This document shows positions 25,490 through 33,706 of a DNA stretch of 64,000 nucleotides, one piece after another. Each line of letters starts with the position of its first letter. Position 1 is the first letter of the stretch. Source of the DNA: Deinococci bacterium (GTDB taxonomy: Bacteria; Deinococcota; Deinococci; Deinococcales; Trueperaceae); the NCBI GenBank assembly GCA_030149325.1, contig JASBRS010000041.1, positions 1 through 64,000 of the forward strand, in the 5' to 3' direction. The translations under genes were made by a program, and so were the position numbers. The notes under the pieces were generated by a model. That model was not told where the DNA came from and made no database searches. It saw only the letters and a list, made by a program, of their open reading frames with translations.

Positions 25490-26704
25490 ATGAACGAACC
25501 GCGTGATCCCGCGCTCGAGACGCTCGCCGTGTGGGCGGGCGAGGACGGCCCCACCCTGCAGGGAGCTACCCAGGTCCCGGTGGTCCACAGCGTGTCGTTC
25601 GGCTACCACGACGTGGACCACTGGCGCGACGTCGCACTCGGCCGGCGCGAGGGCCACATCTACGGGCGCAACACCAACCCCACGGTGCAGGCGTTCGAGC
25701 AGAAGGTGCGCGCGCTCGAGGGGGCCGAGGCAGCCACCAGCTTCGCCACCGGCATGGCCGCGATCAGCAACACCCTGTTCACGCTCCTGGCCCCGGGGCA
25801 GCGCGTGGTGTCGGTCAAGGACACCTACGGCGGCACCAACAAGGTGTTCACCGAGTTCCTCCCCGGCTTCGGCGTCGACGTCGAGCTGTGTGAGACCACC
25901 GATCTCGAGGCCATCGAAGCCGAGGTGGGCCGGGGCTGCCAGCTGCTCTACCTGGAGAGCCCGACCAACCCCACCTGCAAGGTCCTGGACATCGAGAGGC
26001 TGGCCGGGGCCGCGCATCGTGCCGGGGCCACCGTGGTCGTCGACAACACCTTCGCGACCCCCATCAACCAGAACCCCCTCACGCTGGGCGCCGACCTCGT
26101 GGTCCACAGCGCCACCAAGTACCTGGGCGGCCACGCCGACGCCCTGGGGGGCGCGGCGGTGGGACGCGCCGACCTGGTCGAGCGCATCTACCACTTCCGG
26201 GAGATCAACGGCGCGACGTTGCACCCGGAGGCGGCCTACCTGCTGCTGCGCGGCATGAAGACGCTGGGGTTGCGCATCGCCCGGCAGAACCAGAGCGCGC
26301 TGACCATCGCCCGCCACCTCGACGCTCATCCGTTCGTGTCCGCCGTGTTCTACCCGGGCCTGGAAGGGCACCCGGGCCACGCGGTCGCGCGCCGTCAGAT
26401 GCGCGGCTTCGGCGGCATGTTGTCGTTCGAGCTGAAGGGCGGCTTCGATGCGGTGCGGACCTTCCTGCCCCGTCTGCGCTACGCTCATCGAGCCGCCAAC
26501 CTTGGCGCCGTCGAGACGGTGGTGGCGCCGCCGGCGACCGGGAGTCACGTCGAGCTCACGGCCGAGGAGCGGGCCGCGATGGGCATCCCCGAGAGCCTGG
26601 TCCGTTACTCCGTGGGCATCGAGGACGTCGACGACCTGATCGCCGACCTCGATCGGGCGCTGGACTTCACGGCCGAGCGGCACGGCACGAAGGAGCAGGC
26701 ATGA
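25490..26704 (+). CDS. Cys/Met-metabolism PLP-dependent enzyme (cystathionine gamma-synthase/lyase family)
   Basis: A 404-residue fold-type I PLP enzyme. Family marks: 'GHIYGRNTNPTVQAFEQKVRALEGAE', 'DTYGGTNKVF', 'VVVDNTFATPINQNPL', the Schiff-base lysine in HSATKYLGGHADALGG, and 'VRYSVGIEDVDDLIADLDRAL'. Members catalyse gamma-replacement or gamma-elimination on four-carbon amino acids: cystathionine gamma-synthase, gamma-lyase, methionine gamma-lyase, O-acetylhomoserine sulfhydrylase. In this operon the natural candidates are compounds around homoserine, aspartate semialdehyde or 2,4-diaminobutyrate, but that is inference. ATG 25490 with AAGGACAAGG is preferred over ATG 25475. Its stop overlaps the next gene (ATGA). 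Confidence 0.88.
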   Translation: MNEPRDPALETLAVWAGEDGPTLQGATQVPVVHSVSFGYHDVDHWRDVALGRREGHIYGRNTNPTVQAFEQKVRALEGAEAATSFATGMAAISNTLFTLLAPGQRVVSVKDTYGGTNKVFTEFLPGFGVDVELCETTDLEAIEAEVGRGCQLLYLESPTNPTCKVLDIERLAGAAHRAGATVVVDNTFATPINQNPLTLGADLVVHSATKYLGGHADALGGAAVGRADLVERIYHFREINGATLHPEAAYLLLRGMKTLGLRIARQNQSALTIARHLDAHPFVSAVFYPGLEGHPGHAVARRQMRGFGGMLSFELKGGFDAVRTFLPRLRYAHRAANLGAVETVVAPPATGSHVELTAEERAAMGIPESLVRYSVGIEDVDDLIADLDRALDFTAERHGTKEQA

Positions 26705-27726
26705 CCCCCACGCGACTCGCACTCATCGGCTTCGGAACGGTCGGCCAAGGCTTCGCCGAGATCCTGGCGGAGCGCGGCGAGCGGCTCGCGACCCGCCACG
26801 GACTGGCGCCGACGATCGTCGCCATCAGCGACTTCCACCGCGGCAGCGTCTACCGCGAGCGGGGGTTCGATCCGAAGGAGCTGCTGGGGGCCGCCGACGA
26901 CCTCGAACGCCTCGAGGCCGATGCGAAGGGCTGGGACGCGCTCACCACCATCCGCCGCTCGGAGGCCGACGCCGTCGCCGAGCTCAGCTTCACCGATCTG
27001 ACCACGGGCGAGCCTGCCCTGACGCACGTCCGGGAGGCGCTCGCTCGCGGGATGGACGTGGTGACGACCAACAAGGGGCCGATCGCGCTCCACTTCGCGG
27101 AGCTGCGCGCGCTCGCCGCCGAACACGGGGCCGGCATCGGCGTCGAGGGCACCGTGATGAGCGGCACGCCCACCCTCGCGCTCGGCGCCGGCCTGCTGGC
27201 GAGCGCGGGCGTGACGCGGATCCAGGGCATCCTCAACGGCACCACCAACTACATCCTCACCCGCATGGAGGCGGGGCTCGACTTCGCCAGCGCGCTCGCC
27301 GAGGCCCAGCGCGAAGGGTACGCGGAGGCCGACCCGAGCGGCGACGTCGACGGCATCGACGCGGCGGGCAAGGTCGTGATCCTTGCCAACCTGGTCATGG
27401 ACGCGCCGATCGGCATGGCCGACGTCGAACGCCGGGGCATCCGCGAGGTGAGCGCCGCCGACGTGGCCGCGGCCGCCGAGGCCGGCGAGCGTTGGAAGCT
27501 GATCGGCAGCGTCGAGCGCGCGCCGGAGGGCGGCGTGCGGGCGGCGGTACGGCCCCAGCGCGTCCCCCTGTCGCACCCGCTGGCCGGCATCGGAGGCGCG
27601 ACCAACGCCTGTACCTTCACCACCGACCTCCTCGGCGACGTCACCCTGGTCGGCCCGGGAGCGGGGCGCCTGGCGACGGGCTACGCGCTGGTGGAGGACC
27701 TGATCGCGTTGCGCGGGAGGAGGTAG
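26701..27726 (+). CDS. Homoserine dehydrogenase (short form, no ACT domain)
   Basis: A 341-residue NAD(P)-dependent oxidoreductase interconverting aspartate semialdehyde and homoserine. The Rossmann motif GFGTVGQGF is at residues 10-18. The catalytic half has 'VVTTNKGPIALHF', 'GIGVEGTVMSGTPTL', 'GILNGTTNYILTRME' and 'YAEADPSGDVDGIDAAGK', all expected for homoserine dehydrogenase. The C-terminal regulatory ACT domain of biosynthetic enzymes is absent, so feedback by threonine is unlikely. Placement in a catabolic operon, coupled by ATGA to the PLP enzyme and 2 nt from an aldehyde dehydrogenase, suggests use in degradation. No thrB/thrC are nearby. Confidence 0.9.
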   Translation: MTPTRLALIGFGTVGQGFAEILAERGERLATRHGLAPTIVAISDFHRGSVYRERGFDPKELLGAADDLERLEADAKGWDALTTIRRSEADAVAELSFTDLTTGEPALTHVREALARGMDVVTTNKGPIALHFAELRALAAEHGAGIGVEGTVMSGTPTLALGAGLLASAGVTRIQGILNGTTNYILTRMEAGLDFASALAEAQREGYAEADPSGDVDGIDAAGKVVILANLVMDAPIGMADVERRGIREVSAADVAAAAEAGERWKLIGSVERAPEGGVRAAVRPQRVPLSHPLAGIGGATNACTFTTDLLGDVTLVGPGAGRLATGYALVEDLIALRGRR

Positions 27727-27728
27727 CC

Positions 27729-29144
27729 ATGGAGATGCTGCTGGCGGGTTCGTGGGTGGAGCGCAACGGCGTCATCGAGGTCGTCGATCCCGACGACGAC
27801 GCCGTCGTGGACACCGTCCCCCTCGCCACCACGCAGGACGTGGAGCGTGCGCTCGCGGCAGCGGAACGTGGCGCCCGGACGGCCCGTGGGATGCCCGCCT
27901 ACCGGCGCGTCCAGGTGCTCCAGGAGGCGGCACGGCGGCTCGATCGGGAGCGCGAGGACTTCGCGCGGCTCATCGCCCGCGAGGGGGTGAAGACGATCCG
28001 TGAGGCCCGCAAGGAGGCCGCGCGCGCCGTCGACACGCTGCAGTTGAGCGCCGAGGAGGCGCGGCGCATCCACGGGGAGACCGTGCCCTTCGACCAGCGC
28101 GCCGGGAGCGAACGCCGCTTCGGCTACTTCGTGCCCGAGCCGGTCGGCATCGTCGTCGCCATCACCCCCTTCAACGATCCCCTGAACCTGGTGGCGCACA
28201 AGGTGGGGCCGGCCATCGCGGCGGGCAACGCGGTGGTGCTCAAGCCCGACTCCAAGACGCCGTTGAGCGCGTTGAGGCTGGCGCGGCTGCTGCTCGAGAG
28301 CGGCCTCCCCGAGGACGTGCTGCAGGTGCTCACGGGACGGGGCAGCGTCGTGGGGGACGCCCTCGTGCGCGACCCCCGGGTTCGGGTGGTGTCGTTCACC
28401 GGCGGTCGCGAGACGGGGGAGGCGATCGTGCGTTCGGGCGGCCTGAAGCGCTACAGCATGGAGCTCGGCAGCAACGCCCCCACCCTGATCCTGGAGGACG
28501 CCGACCTGGACGAGGCGTTGCCGGCCGTGCTGTCCGGCGCCTTCTGGGCGGCCGGGCAGAACTGCCTGCACGTGCAACGGCTCGTGGTCCAGGACGGCGT
28601 GTACGAGGAGGTACGGGAGCGCATGACGGCCGGCGCGGGGGCCGTCCGCACCGGACCGAAGCTCGACGAGGCGACCGACATGGGGCCCCTCATCGACGCG
28701 GCCAACGTGGAGCGCGTGGCCGCCATGGTAGAAGAGGCACGGACCGCCGGAGCCCGCCTCCTGACCGGAGGCGGATGGGAGGCCACCCGCTTCGAGCCGA
28801 CGCTGCTCGAGGACGTGCCGCCTTCGACCCGCCTCGCCCGTGACGAGGTGTACGGTCCCGTCACCGTCCTCCAGAGGGTGCGGAACCTGGACGAAGCCAT
28901 CGACGTGGCCAATGCCGTCGACTTCGGCCTGCAGGCGGCGGTCTTCACTCGTGACCTGGATGCCGCCCACCGCGCGGTATCGGCGCTGCACTACGGCGGC
29001 GTCATGGTCAACGACAGCACCGACTACCGGATCGACGCCATGCCCTTCGGCGGCGTCAAGGGGTCCGGGCTCGGTCGCGAGGGCGTCAGGTTCGCCGTCC
29101 ACGAGATGACCGAGCTCAAGCTCGCCAGCTTCGCCCTGCACTGA
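27729..29144 (+). CDS. NAD(P)-dependent aldehyde dehydrogenase (possible aspartate-semialdehyde oxidising, DoeC-like)
   Basis: A 471-residue aldehyde dehydrogenase. Catalytic Cys is in AAGQNCLHVQR (near residue 282), the Glu general base in MELGSNAPTLI (near 248), and the cofactor loop in 'VVSFTGGRETGEAIV'. 'GIVVAITPFNDPLNLVAHKVGPAIAAGN' is the typical N-terminal cofactor-domain segment. In ectoine degradation, DoeC/Ssd oxidises aspartate semialdehyde to aspartate; position in this operon makes that the leading guess. Succinate-semialdehyde-type enzymes look alike. ATG 27729 is preceded by GGGAGGAGG, one of the strongest ribosome sites here. Confidence 0.85.
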   Translation: MEMLLAGSWVERNGVIEVVDPDDDAVVDTVPLATTQDVERALAAAERGARTARGMPAYRRVQVLQEAARRLDREREDFARLIAREGVKTIREARKEAARAVDTLQLSAEEARRIHGETVPFDQRAGSERRFGYFVPEPVGIVVAITPFNDPLNLVAHKVGPAIAAGNAVVLKPDSKTPLSALRLARLLLESGLPEDVLQVLTGRGSVVGDALVRDPRVRVVSFTGGRETGEAIVRSGGLKRYSMELGSNAPTLILEDADLDEALPAVLSGAFWAAGQNCLHVQRLVVQDGVYEEVRERMTAGAGAVRTGPKLDEATDMGPLIDAANVERVAAMVEEARTAGARLLTGGGWEATRFEPTLLEDVPPSTRLARDEVYGPVTVLQRVRNLDEAIDVANAVDFGLQAAVFTRDLDAAHRAVSALHYGGVMVNDSTDYRIDAMPFGGVKGSGLGREGVRFAVHEMTELKLASFALH

Positions 29145-29165
29145 GCCACGATCGAGGAGGGAAAC

Positions 29166-30005
29166 GTGACAGCCACGCCCCCGAGCGGGACAGTCCGACA
29201 CGACGAGGCGTCGAGGGCCGACGCCCTCGCGCGAGCCGAGCCCATGGTGCGGTTCGAGAAGGTCCGCAAGTCCTTCGGCTCGCTCACCGTGCTGCGCGAC
29301 CTCGACTTCACCGTGAAGGCCGGCGAGAAGGTGGCGATCATCGGCCCCAGCGGATCGGGCAAGACCACGATCCTGCGCGTCCTGATGACGCTCGTCAAGC
29401 CCGACGGCGGCAAGGTGTTCGTAGGGGAGGAGCCCCTCTGGCATCGCGAGGTCGACGGCAAGGTCCGGCCGGCCTCCCAGCAGCAGCTGAGGCGGGTCCG
29501 CAACCGCATCGGGATGGTGTTCCAGCACTTCAACCTGTTCCCCAACATGAGCGTCCTCCGCAACGTCACCGAGGCCCCCATCCACGTCAAGGGCGTGGCG
29601 CGCAGCGAGGCCGAGCGCCGCGGCAAGGAGCTCCTGGACATGGTGGGCCTCGGCGACAAGCTCAAGGCGTTCCCCGCGCAGCTCTCGGGCGGCCAGAAGC
29701 AGCGCGTCGCCATCGCCCGTGCCCTGGCGATGGACCCGGACCTGATGCTGTTCGACGAGGTCACCTCGGCCCTCGACCCCGAACTGGTCGGGGAGGTGTT
29801 GGGCATCCTGAGGACCCTCGCCCACGAGACCAACATGACGATGCTGATCGTCACCCACGAGATGGGGTTCGCGCGCGACGTGTCCGACCGGGTGGTGTTC
29901 TTCGACGCCGGTCGGGTCGCCGAGGAGGGCCCGCCCTCCAAGATCTTCAGCGACCCCGAGAACCCCAGGACGCAGAGCTTCCTCAAGGCCGTCCTGGAGC
30001 ACTGA
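29166..30005 (+). CDS. Polar amino acid/ectoine ABC importer, ATP-binding subunit (EhuA-like)
   Basis: A 279-residue ABC ATPase. Walker A is GPSGSGKTT (about residue 60), the Q-loop is '[16 protein letters not shown]', the signature LSGGQKQR, Walker [15 protein letters not shown] and the switch His VTHEMGF. The '[22 protein letters not shown]' stretch is typical of polar amino acid importers (GlnQ/EhuA). The GTG at 29166 follows GAGGAGG; about 27 non-conserved residues precede the ATPase core, and an internal ATG near 29244 is an alternative start. It pairs with the binding protein and two permeases downstream. Confidence 0.9.
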   Translation: MTATPPSGTVRHDEASRADALARAEPMVRFEKVRKSFGSLTVLRDLDFTVKAGEKVAIIGPSGSGKTTILRVLMTLVKPDGGKVFVGEEPLWHREVDGKVRPASQQQLRRVRNRIGMVFQHFNLFPNMSVLRNVTEAPIHVKGVARSEAERRGKELLDMVGLGDKLKAFPAQLSGGQKQRVAIARALAMDPDLMLFDEVTSALDPELVGEVLGILRTLAHETNMTMLIVTHEMGFARDVSDRVVFFDAGRVAEEGPPSKIFSDPENPRTQSFLKAVLEH

Positions 30006-30021
30006 ACGACCTTCCCGAGAG

Positions 30022-30178
30022 GGCCTGCCGACGACAGGCCGGCCCACCCGACCCCGAGGTGAGGAGGCGAGAACAGCGATGGTCCCAAGGCAACCCAGCG
30101 AGACCGAAGGCGCGCCGGCGTGCGCGCCCAGCGGCCGGCGCCTGGGGCCCGGCCTGGCGCCCCCGTAGCGCAGGCCGG
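30022..30178 (+). other. Structured ehuA-ehuB intergenic region (245 nt) with two similar hairpins
   Basis: Between 30006 and 30250 no gene is visible. GGCCTG/CAGGCC arms occur twice: at 30022-30040, and extended to CCGGCCTG/CAGGCCGG at 30149-30178. The first could attenuate or stabilise transcripts ahead of the highly expressed binding protein. The ehuB ribosome site AGGAGGAA is at the end of the region. Confidence 0.5.
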
Positions 30179-30250
30179 ACCCGCAGGGGTGCGCACACCA
30201 GGCCGTCGTGCGCGCTCGAAGGCATCACCCAGGCATCACGAGGAGGAACC

Positions 30251-31114
30251 ATGGCCAACCGTACGCTCAAGACCGTTACGCTCGCGCTGTTCGCTGTCCT
30301 GATCGGCGCCCTCGCCTTCGCGCAGGGCAACCTCATGGACCAGATCCACCAGCGCGGTTACATCCGCATCGCCACCGCCAACGAGATCCCCTACGGCTAC
30401 ATCGACCAGAACGGTGACGCCAAGGGCATCGCTCCCGACGTCGCCACGGCCGTGCTGAAGAGGATGGGCATCACCGACATCCAGTGGATCGTCACCGAGT
30501 TCGGCTCGCTCATCCCCGGCCTCAAGGCCAACCGCTTCGACATGGCCGCGGCCAGCCAGGCCATCCTGCCGGCCCGCTGCCAGCAGGTGGTCTACTCCAA
30601 GCCCAACTCCAGCTACGGCGAAGGGCTCATGGTCCTCGCCGGCAACCCCAAGAACATCCACGGCTACGAGGCCTTCGTGAAGGACTCGAGCCTCAAGCTC
30701 GGCATCGTGTCCGGCGCCGATCAGCTGGACTTCGCCCACGCCATGGGCATCCCGGACAGCCAGATCGTGATGATCCCGGCCAACACCGACGCGCTCTCGG
30801 CCGTCCAGACGGGCCGCATCGACGCCTACGCGGGGACCGGCCTGACGGTCGACCGCCTCGCCAAGAAGTCCGACAAGGTCGAGCCCGCGGATCCGTTCAC
30901 CGACCCGGTCGTGAACGGCAAGCCGGTGCGGAGCTGGGGCGGCTTCACCTTCAACATGGGCAACGCCGCCTTCCGCGACGCCTTCAACAAGGAACTGGCG
31001 GCGTTCCAGCAGACGCCCGAGTACCGCCAGATCCTGACGAGCTACGGCCTCAGCAACACGGACGTAGACCAGGCTCTCGCGAAGACCACCCAGGAGCTGT
31101 GCGCCGGCCAGTGA
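30251..31114 (+). CDS. Extracellular solute-binding protein, family 3 (EhuB-like)
   Basis: A 287-residue periplasmic binding protein with a clear signal peptide (MANRTLKTVTLALFAVLIG, cleavage near ALAFAQG). The mature part begins 'RGYIRIATANEIPYGYIDQNG', then 'GIAPDVATAVLKRMGI' and 'WIVTEFGSLIPGLKANRFDM', the family-3 pattern for amino acids. Similarity to EhuB, the ectoine/hydroxyectoine binding protein, is suggested by 'ANEIPYGYID' and by eutB/eutC-like genes downstream. Two cysteines (in PARCQQ and ELCAGQ) may form a disulfide. AGGAGGAACC precedes the ATG. A 13-bp hairpin follows the stop. Confidence 0.85.
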   Translation: MANRTLKTVTLALFAVLIGALAFAQGNLMDQIHQRGYIRIATANEIPYGYIDQNGDAKGIAPDVATAVLKRMGITDIQWIVTEFGSLIPGLKANRFDMAAASQAILPARCQQVVYSKPNSSYGEGLMVLAGNPKNIHGYEAFVKDSSLKLGIVSGADQLDFAHAMGIPDSQIVMIPANTDALSAVQTGRIDAYAGTGLTVDRLAKKSDKVEPADPFTDPVVNGKPVRSWGGFTFNMGNAAFRDAFNKELAAFQQTPEYRQILTSYGLSNTDVDQALAKTTQELCAGQ

Positions 31115-31125
31115 GGCGCGGCACC

Positions 31126-31155
31126 GAGGGCGGGGGCCGGGAGGCCCCCGCCCTC
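31126..31155 (+). terminator. Intra-operon hairpin after the ehuB-like gene
   Basis: GAGGGCGGGGGCC (31126-31138), loop GGGA, perfect 13-bp complement to 31155, followed by CCTATCTTGC. The downstream permeases lack a visible own promoter, so it probably lowers read-through and protects the binding-protein mRNA. Confidence 0.7.
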
Positions 31156-31316
31156 CCTATCTTGCGAACGGCCGACAGGCCCTCACGCCCCGCCCCTTCG
31201 GCGCCTCGCCGAACGGCCGCTACCGCCGCGCGCCCCGCTATCCGGCGCGAAGGCGCGGCCGCCGACGGACGGGATCTCCTTTCCGAGGACCGACCCTCGG
31301 AGGAGGGAGGACCGCG

Positions 31317-31988
31317 ATGGAGACCCTGAGCAGCCTCTTGCCGCCGCTCCTGAAGGGCGCGCGGGTCACCGCCGAGCTGGCCCTGGCGTCCACCGTCCTC
31401 GGCGCCGTGATGGCGTTCGCCGCCGGCATCGGCAAGCTGTCGCGATTCTGGCCCGCGCGCGTCCTCTCGATCCTCTACGTCGAGATCTTCCGAGGGACCA
31501 GTCTGCTGGTGCAGATGTTCTGGCTGTACTACGCCCTGCCGCTGCTCGGGGTCAGCCTCGGCGCGACCTTCGCGGGGATCCTGGCCCTCGGACTGAACAT
31601 CGGCGCCTACGGGGCCGAGGTCGTCCGCGGAGCCATCCTGGCCGTGCCCAGGGGGCAGTACGAGGCGTCCGTCGCCCTCAACTTCTCGCGCCGCTACACC
31701 CTGTGGAACGTGGTGCTGCCCCAGGCCGTGGTCGAGATGATGCCGCCGTTCGGCAACCTGGTGGTGCAGAACCTCAAGGACACCGCCCTGGTGTCGCTCA
31801 TCACCCTCAGCGACCTCACCTTCCGGGCGCAGAGCCTGAGGAACTTCACGCTCGAGACGGTGCCGATCTACAGCCTCACGCTGGTGCTGTACTTCGCCAT
31901 GGCGCTGGTGCTGATGTTCGGTATGCGCTGGCTCGAGCGCTCCCTCGCCCGCAGGGTGGGCGTCGCCGCAGCGAGGGCACGCTCATGA
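31317..31988 (+). CDS. Polar amino acid/ectoine ABC permease (EhuC-like)
   Basis: A 223-residue membrane permease of the HisM/GlnP type. About five membrane segments are seen. The hallmark 'IEIFRGTSLLVQMFWLYYALPLLG' type segment (here VEIFRGTSLLVQMFWLYYAL) and the ATPase-contacting EAA-like loop 'RGQYEASVALNFSRRYTL' are present, followed by 'VVLPQAVVEMMPPFGNLVVQ'. GGAGGGAGGACC precedes the ATG. It overlaps the second permease by ATGA, so the two subunits are made in a coupled way and form the heterodimeric channel with the EhuA-like ATPase. Confidence 0.9.
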   Translation: METLSSLLPPLLKGARVTAELALASTVLGAVMAFAAGIGKLSRFWPARVLSILYVEIFRGTSLLVQMFWLYYALPLLGVSLGATFAGILALGLNIGAYGAEVVRGAILAVPRGQYEASVALNFSRRYTLWNVVLPQAVVEMMPPFGNLVVQNLKDTALVSLITLSDLTFRAQSLRNFTLETVPIYSLTLVLYFAMALVLMFGMRWLERSLARRVGVAAARARS

Positions 31989-32677
31989 TGTTCGGCATCC
32001 ACTGGGACCTCAGTAGCAACTGGGCGTTCGCGGTGTCCATCATCCCGATCCTGCTGCGCGGCATGATCATCACCATCGAGGCCACCGCCCTGGGCTTCCT
32101 GGTGGCCCTCGTGCTGGGGCTGGTGTTCGCGCTGTTGCGGGCCGTGCCGCTGCGGATCATCGCGTGGCCGACGGCCTTCGTCATCGAGTTCCTGCGCGAT
32201 ACGCCGCTGCTGGTGCAGCTGTACTTCCTGTACTTCGTCCTCCCGAACTACGGGCTCGTGCTCCCCGCCTTCCTCACCGGCGCTCTCGCCCTCGGGGTGC
32301 AGTACAGCGCGTACACCTCCGAGGTGTATCGGGCCGGCCTCGAGGCCGTGCCGCGCGGGCAGTGGGAGGCGTCGCTGGCGCTCAACATGCCGGCGTGGCT
32401 CACCTACCGCGACGTGGTCGTCCCCCAGGCCGTGCCACGGGTGATCCCGGCGCTCGGCAACTACCTGGTGTCGATGCTCAAGGACACCCCCATCCTGTCG
32501 GCCGTGACGGTGCTGGAGATGCTCAACCTGGCCACCATCATCGGCGACCGGACCTTCCGCTACCTGGTGCCGCTGTCGATGGTCGGCGGCCTGTTCCTGG
32601 TCCTGACGCTCTTCAGCTCCTGGCTGGTGCGCGTGATCGAGCGACGGCTGCCGCACGACGGCATCCCGCTCCGGTAG
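31985..32677 (+). CDS. Polar amino acid/ectoine ABC permease (EhuD-like)
   Basis: A 230-residue partner permease. It starts MMFGIHWDLSSNWAFAVSII, then 'EFLRDTPLLVQLYFLYFVLPN', and an EAA-like loop 'PRGQWEASLALNMPAWLTY', matching the EhuC-like protein in layout. The C-terminus carries 'MLKDTPILSAVTVLEMLNLA'. ATG 31985 overlaps the stop of the upstream permease; a second ATG follows at 31988. EutB-like gene starts 10 nt after the stop. Confidence 0.9.
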   Translation: MMFGIHWDLSSNWAFAVSIIPILLRGMIITIEATALGFLVALVLGLVFALLRAVPLRIIAWPTAFVIEFLRDTPLLVQLYFLYFVLPNYGLVLPAFLTGALALGVQYSAYTSEVYRAGLEAVPRGQWEASLALNMPAWLTYRDVVVPQAVPRVIPALGNYLVSMLKDTPILSAVTVLEMLNLATIIGDRTFRYLVPLSMVGGLFLVLTLFSSWLVRVIERRLPHDGIPLR

Positions 32678-32686
32678 GCCGGCAGC

Positions 32687-33706
32687 GTGCAGGCCATCGC
32701 CCAGCGCAGCCTCTACCGAGCGCGGCGCGCCATCGAGGGGGTGGTGCGCCGCACCCCGCTCGTCGCCAGCCCCGCCCTCGGCCGGGTCGCCGGCGGCGAC
32801 GTCCGTCTCAAGCTCGAGAACCTGCAGCTCACGGGCGCCTTCAAGGCCCGCGGCGCGGCCAGCGCCCTGTCCGCCCTGGACGAACGAGCGCGGGCGACCG
32901 GGGTCATCGCGGTGTCGACGGGGAACCACGGCCGTGCGGTGGCGACGGTCGCCGGCCGGCTCGGCGTGCCCGCTACGGTGTGCGTCTCCGGGCGCGTGCC
33001 ACGGCACAAGATCGAGGCGCTGCGGGCCACCGGATGTGAGCTGGTCGTCGTCGGTGACAGCCAGGACGAGGCCGAGGCGCACGCGCGGGAGCTGATGGAG
33101 CGGCGAGGGCTCACGCTGGTGCACCCCTTCGACGATCCGGCGGTGATCGCGGGCCAGGGCACGCTGGGCTTGGAGGTCCTCGAGGAGGCGCCGGAGGTGC
33201 GGTGCGCCGTCGTGCCGCTGTCGGGGGGCGGGTTGATCGCAGGGGTCGCGGTGGCCCTGAAGGCCGCGGATCCCGCCGTCCGGGTGATCGGCGTGTCGAT
33301 GGAGCGCGGCCCGGCGATGGCAAGGAGCCTGCGGGCCGGGCGCCCGGTGGCCACGCCGGAGGAGGCGACGCTGGCGGACAGCCTCCAGGGCGGGATCGGG
33401 GAGCGCAACCGCTACACCTTCGACCTCGTCCGCGAGCTCGTCGACGAGGTCGTGCTGGTGAGCGAGGCGGCCATCGCCCGCGCCATGCGCTTCGCGTTCG
33501 AGCACGACCGGCAGGTCCTGGAAGGCGCTGGAGCGGTGGGCATCGCCGCCCTCCTGGAGGGCGCGATCCGGCCCCCGGAGGGCGCCACCGTGGTGGTCTG
33601 CTCCGGCGGCAACGTGGGAGCCGACGCCTTCCTGCGCGTGCTCGCCGACGCCGAGGCCGTCGACCCCGTCCCCATCGGTTCGGCGCCGGGAACGGGACCG
33701 GCATGA
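32687..33706 (+). CDS. Threonine dehydratase-like PLP enzyme (EutB-like)
   Basis: A 339-residue fold-type II PLP enzyme. The Schiff-base lysine is in TGAFKARGAASAL (near residue 54), the phosphate-binding loop is LSGGGLIAG, and STGNHGRAVAT holds the substrate carboxylate. These are shared by threonine/serine dehydratases. In ectoine gene clusters the corresponding protein, EutB, is assigned to hydroxyectoine breakdown; location right after an Ehu-type transporter and before an EutC-like gene supports this. Alone it would be read as threonine/serine dehydratase. GTG start at 32687; the stop overlaps the next gene (ATGA). Confidence 0.82.
   Translation: MQAIAQRSLYRARRAIEGVVRRTPLVASPALGRVAGGDVRLKLENLQLTGAFKARGAASALSALDERARATGVIAVSTGNHGRAVATVAGRLGVPATVCVSGRVPRHKIEALRATGCELVVVGDSQDEAEAHARELMERRGLTLVHPFDDPAVIAGQGTLGLEVLEEAPEVRCAVVPLSGGGLIAGVAVALKAADPAVRVIGVSMERGPAMARSLRAGRPVATPEEATLADSLQGGIGERNRYTFDLVRELVDEVVLVSEAAIARAMRFAFEHDRQVLEGAGAVGIAALLEGAIRPPEGATVVVCSGGNVGADAFLRVLADAEAVDPVPIGSAPGTGPA

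Noticed and set aside
24588-25493. Alternative reading frames spanning the gntR leader and gene
   Set aside because: Only the frame from 24757 shows a winged-helix and FCD pattern; the others are shadow frames.
32687-33706. Annotating the EutB-like gene simply as threonine dehydratase of isoleucine biosynthesis
   Set aside because: There is no ACT domain or ilv neighbour, and coupling to an EutC-like gene behind an Ehu-type importer favours a catabolic role; the residues alone do not exclude it.
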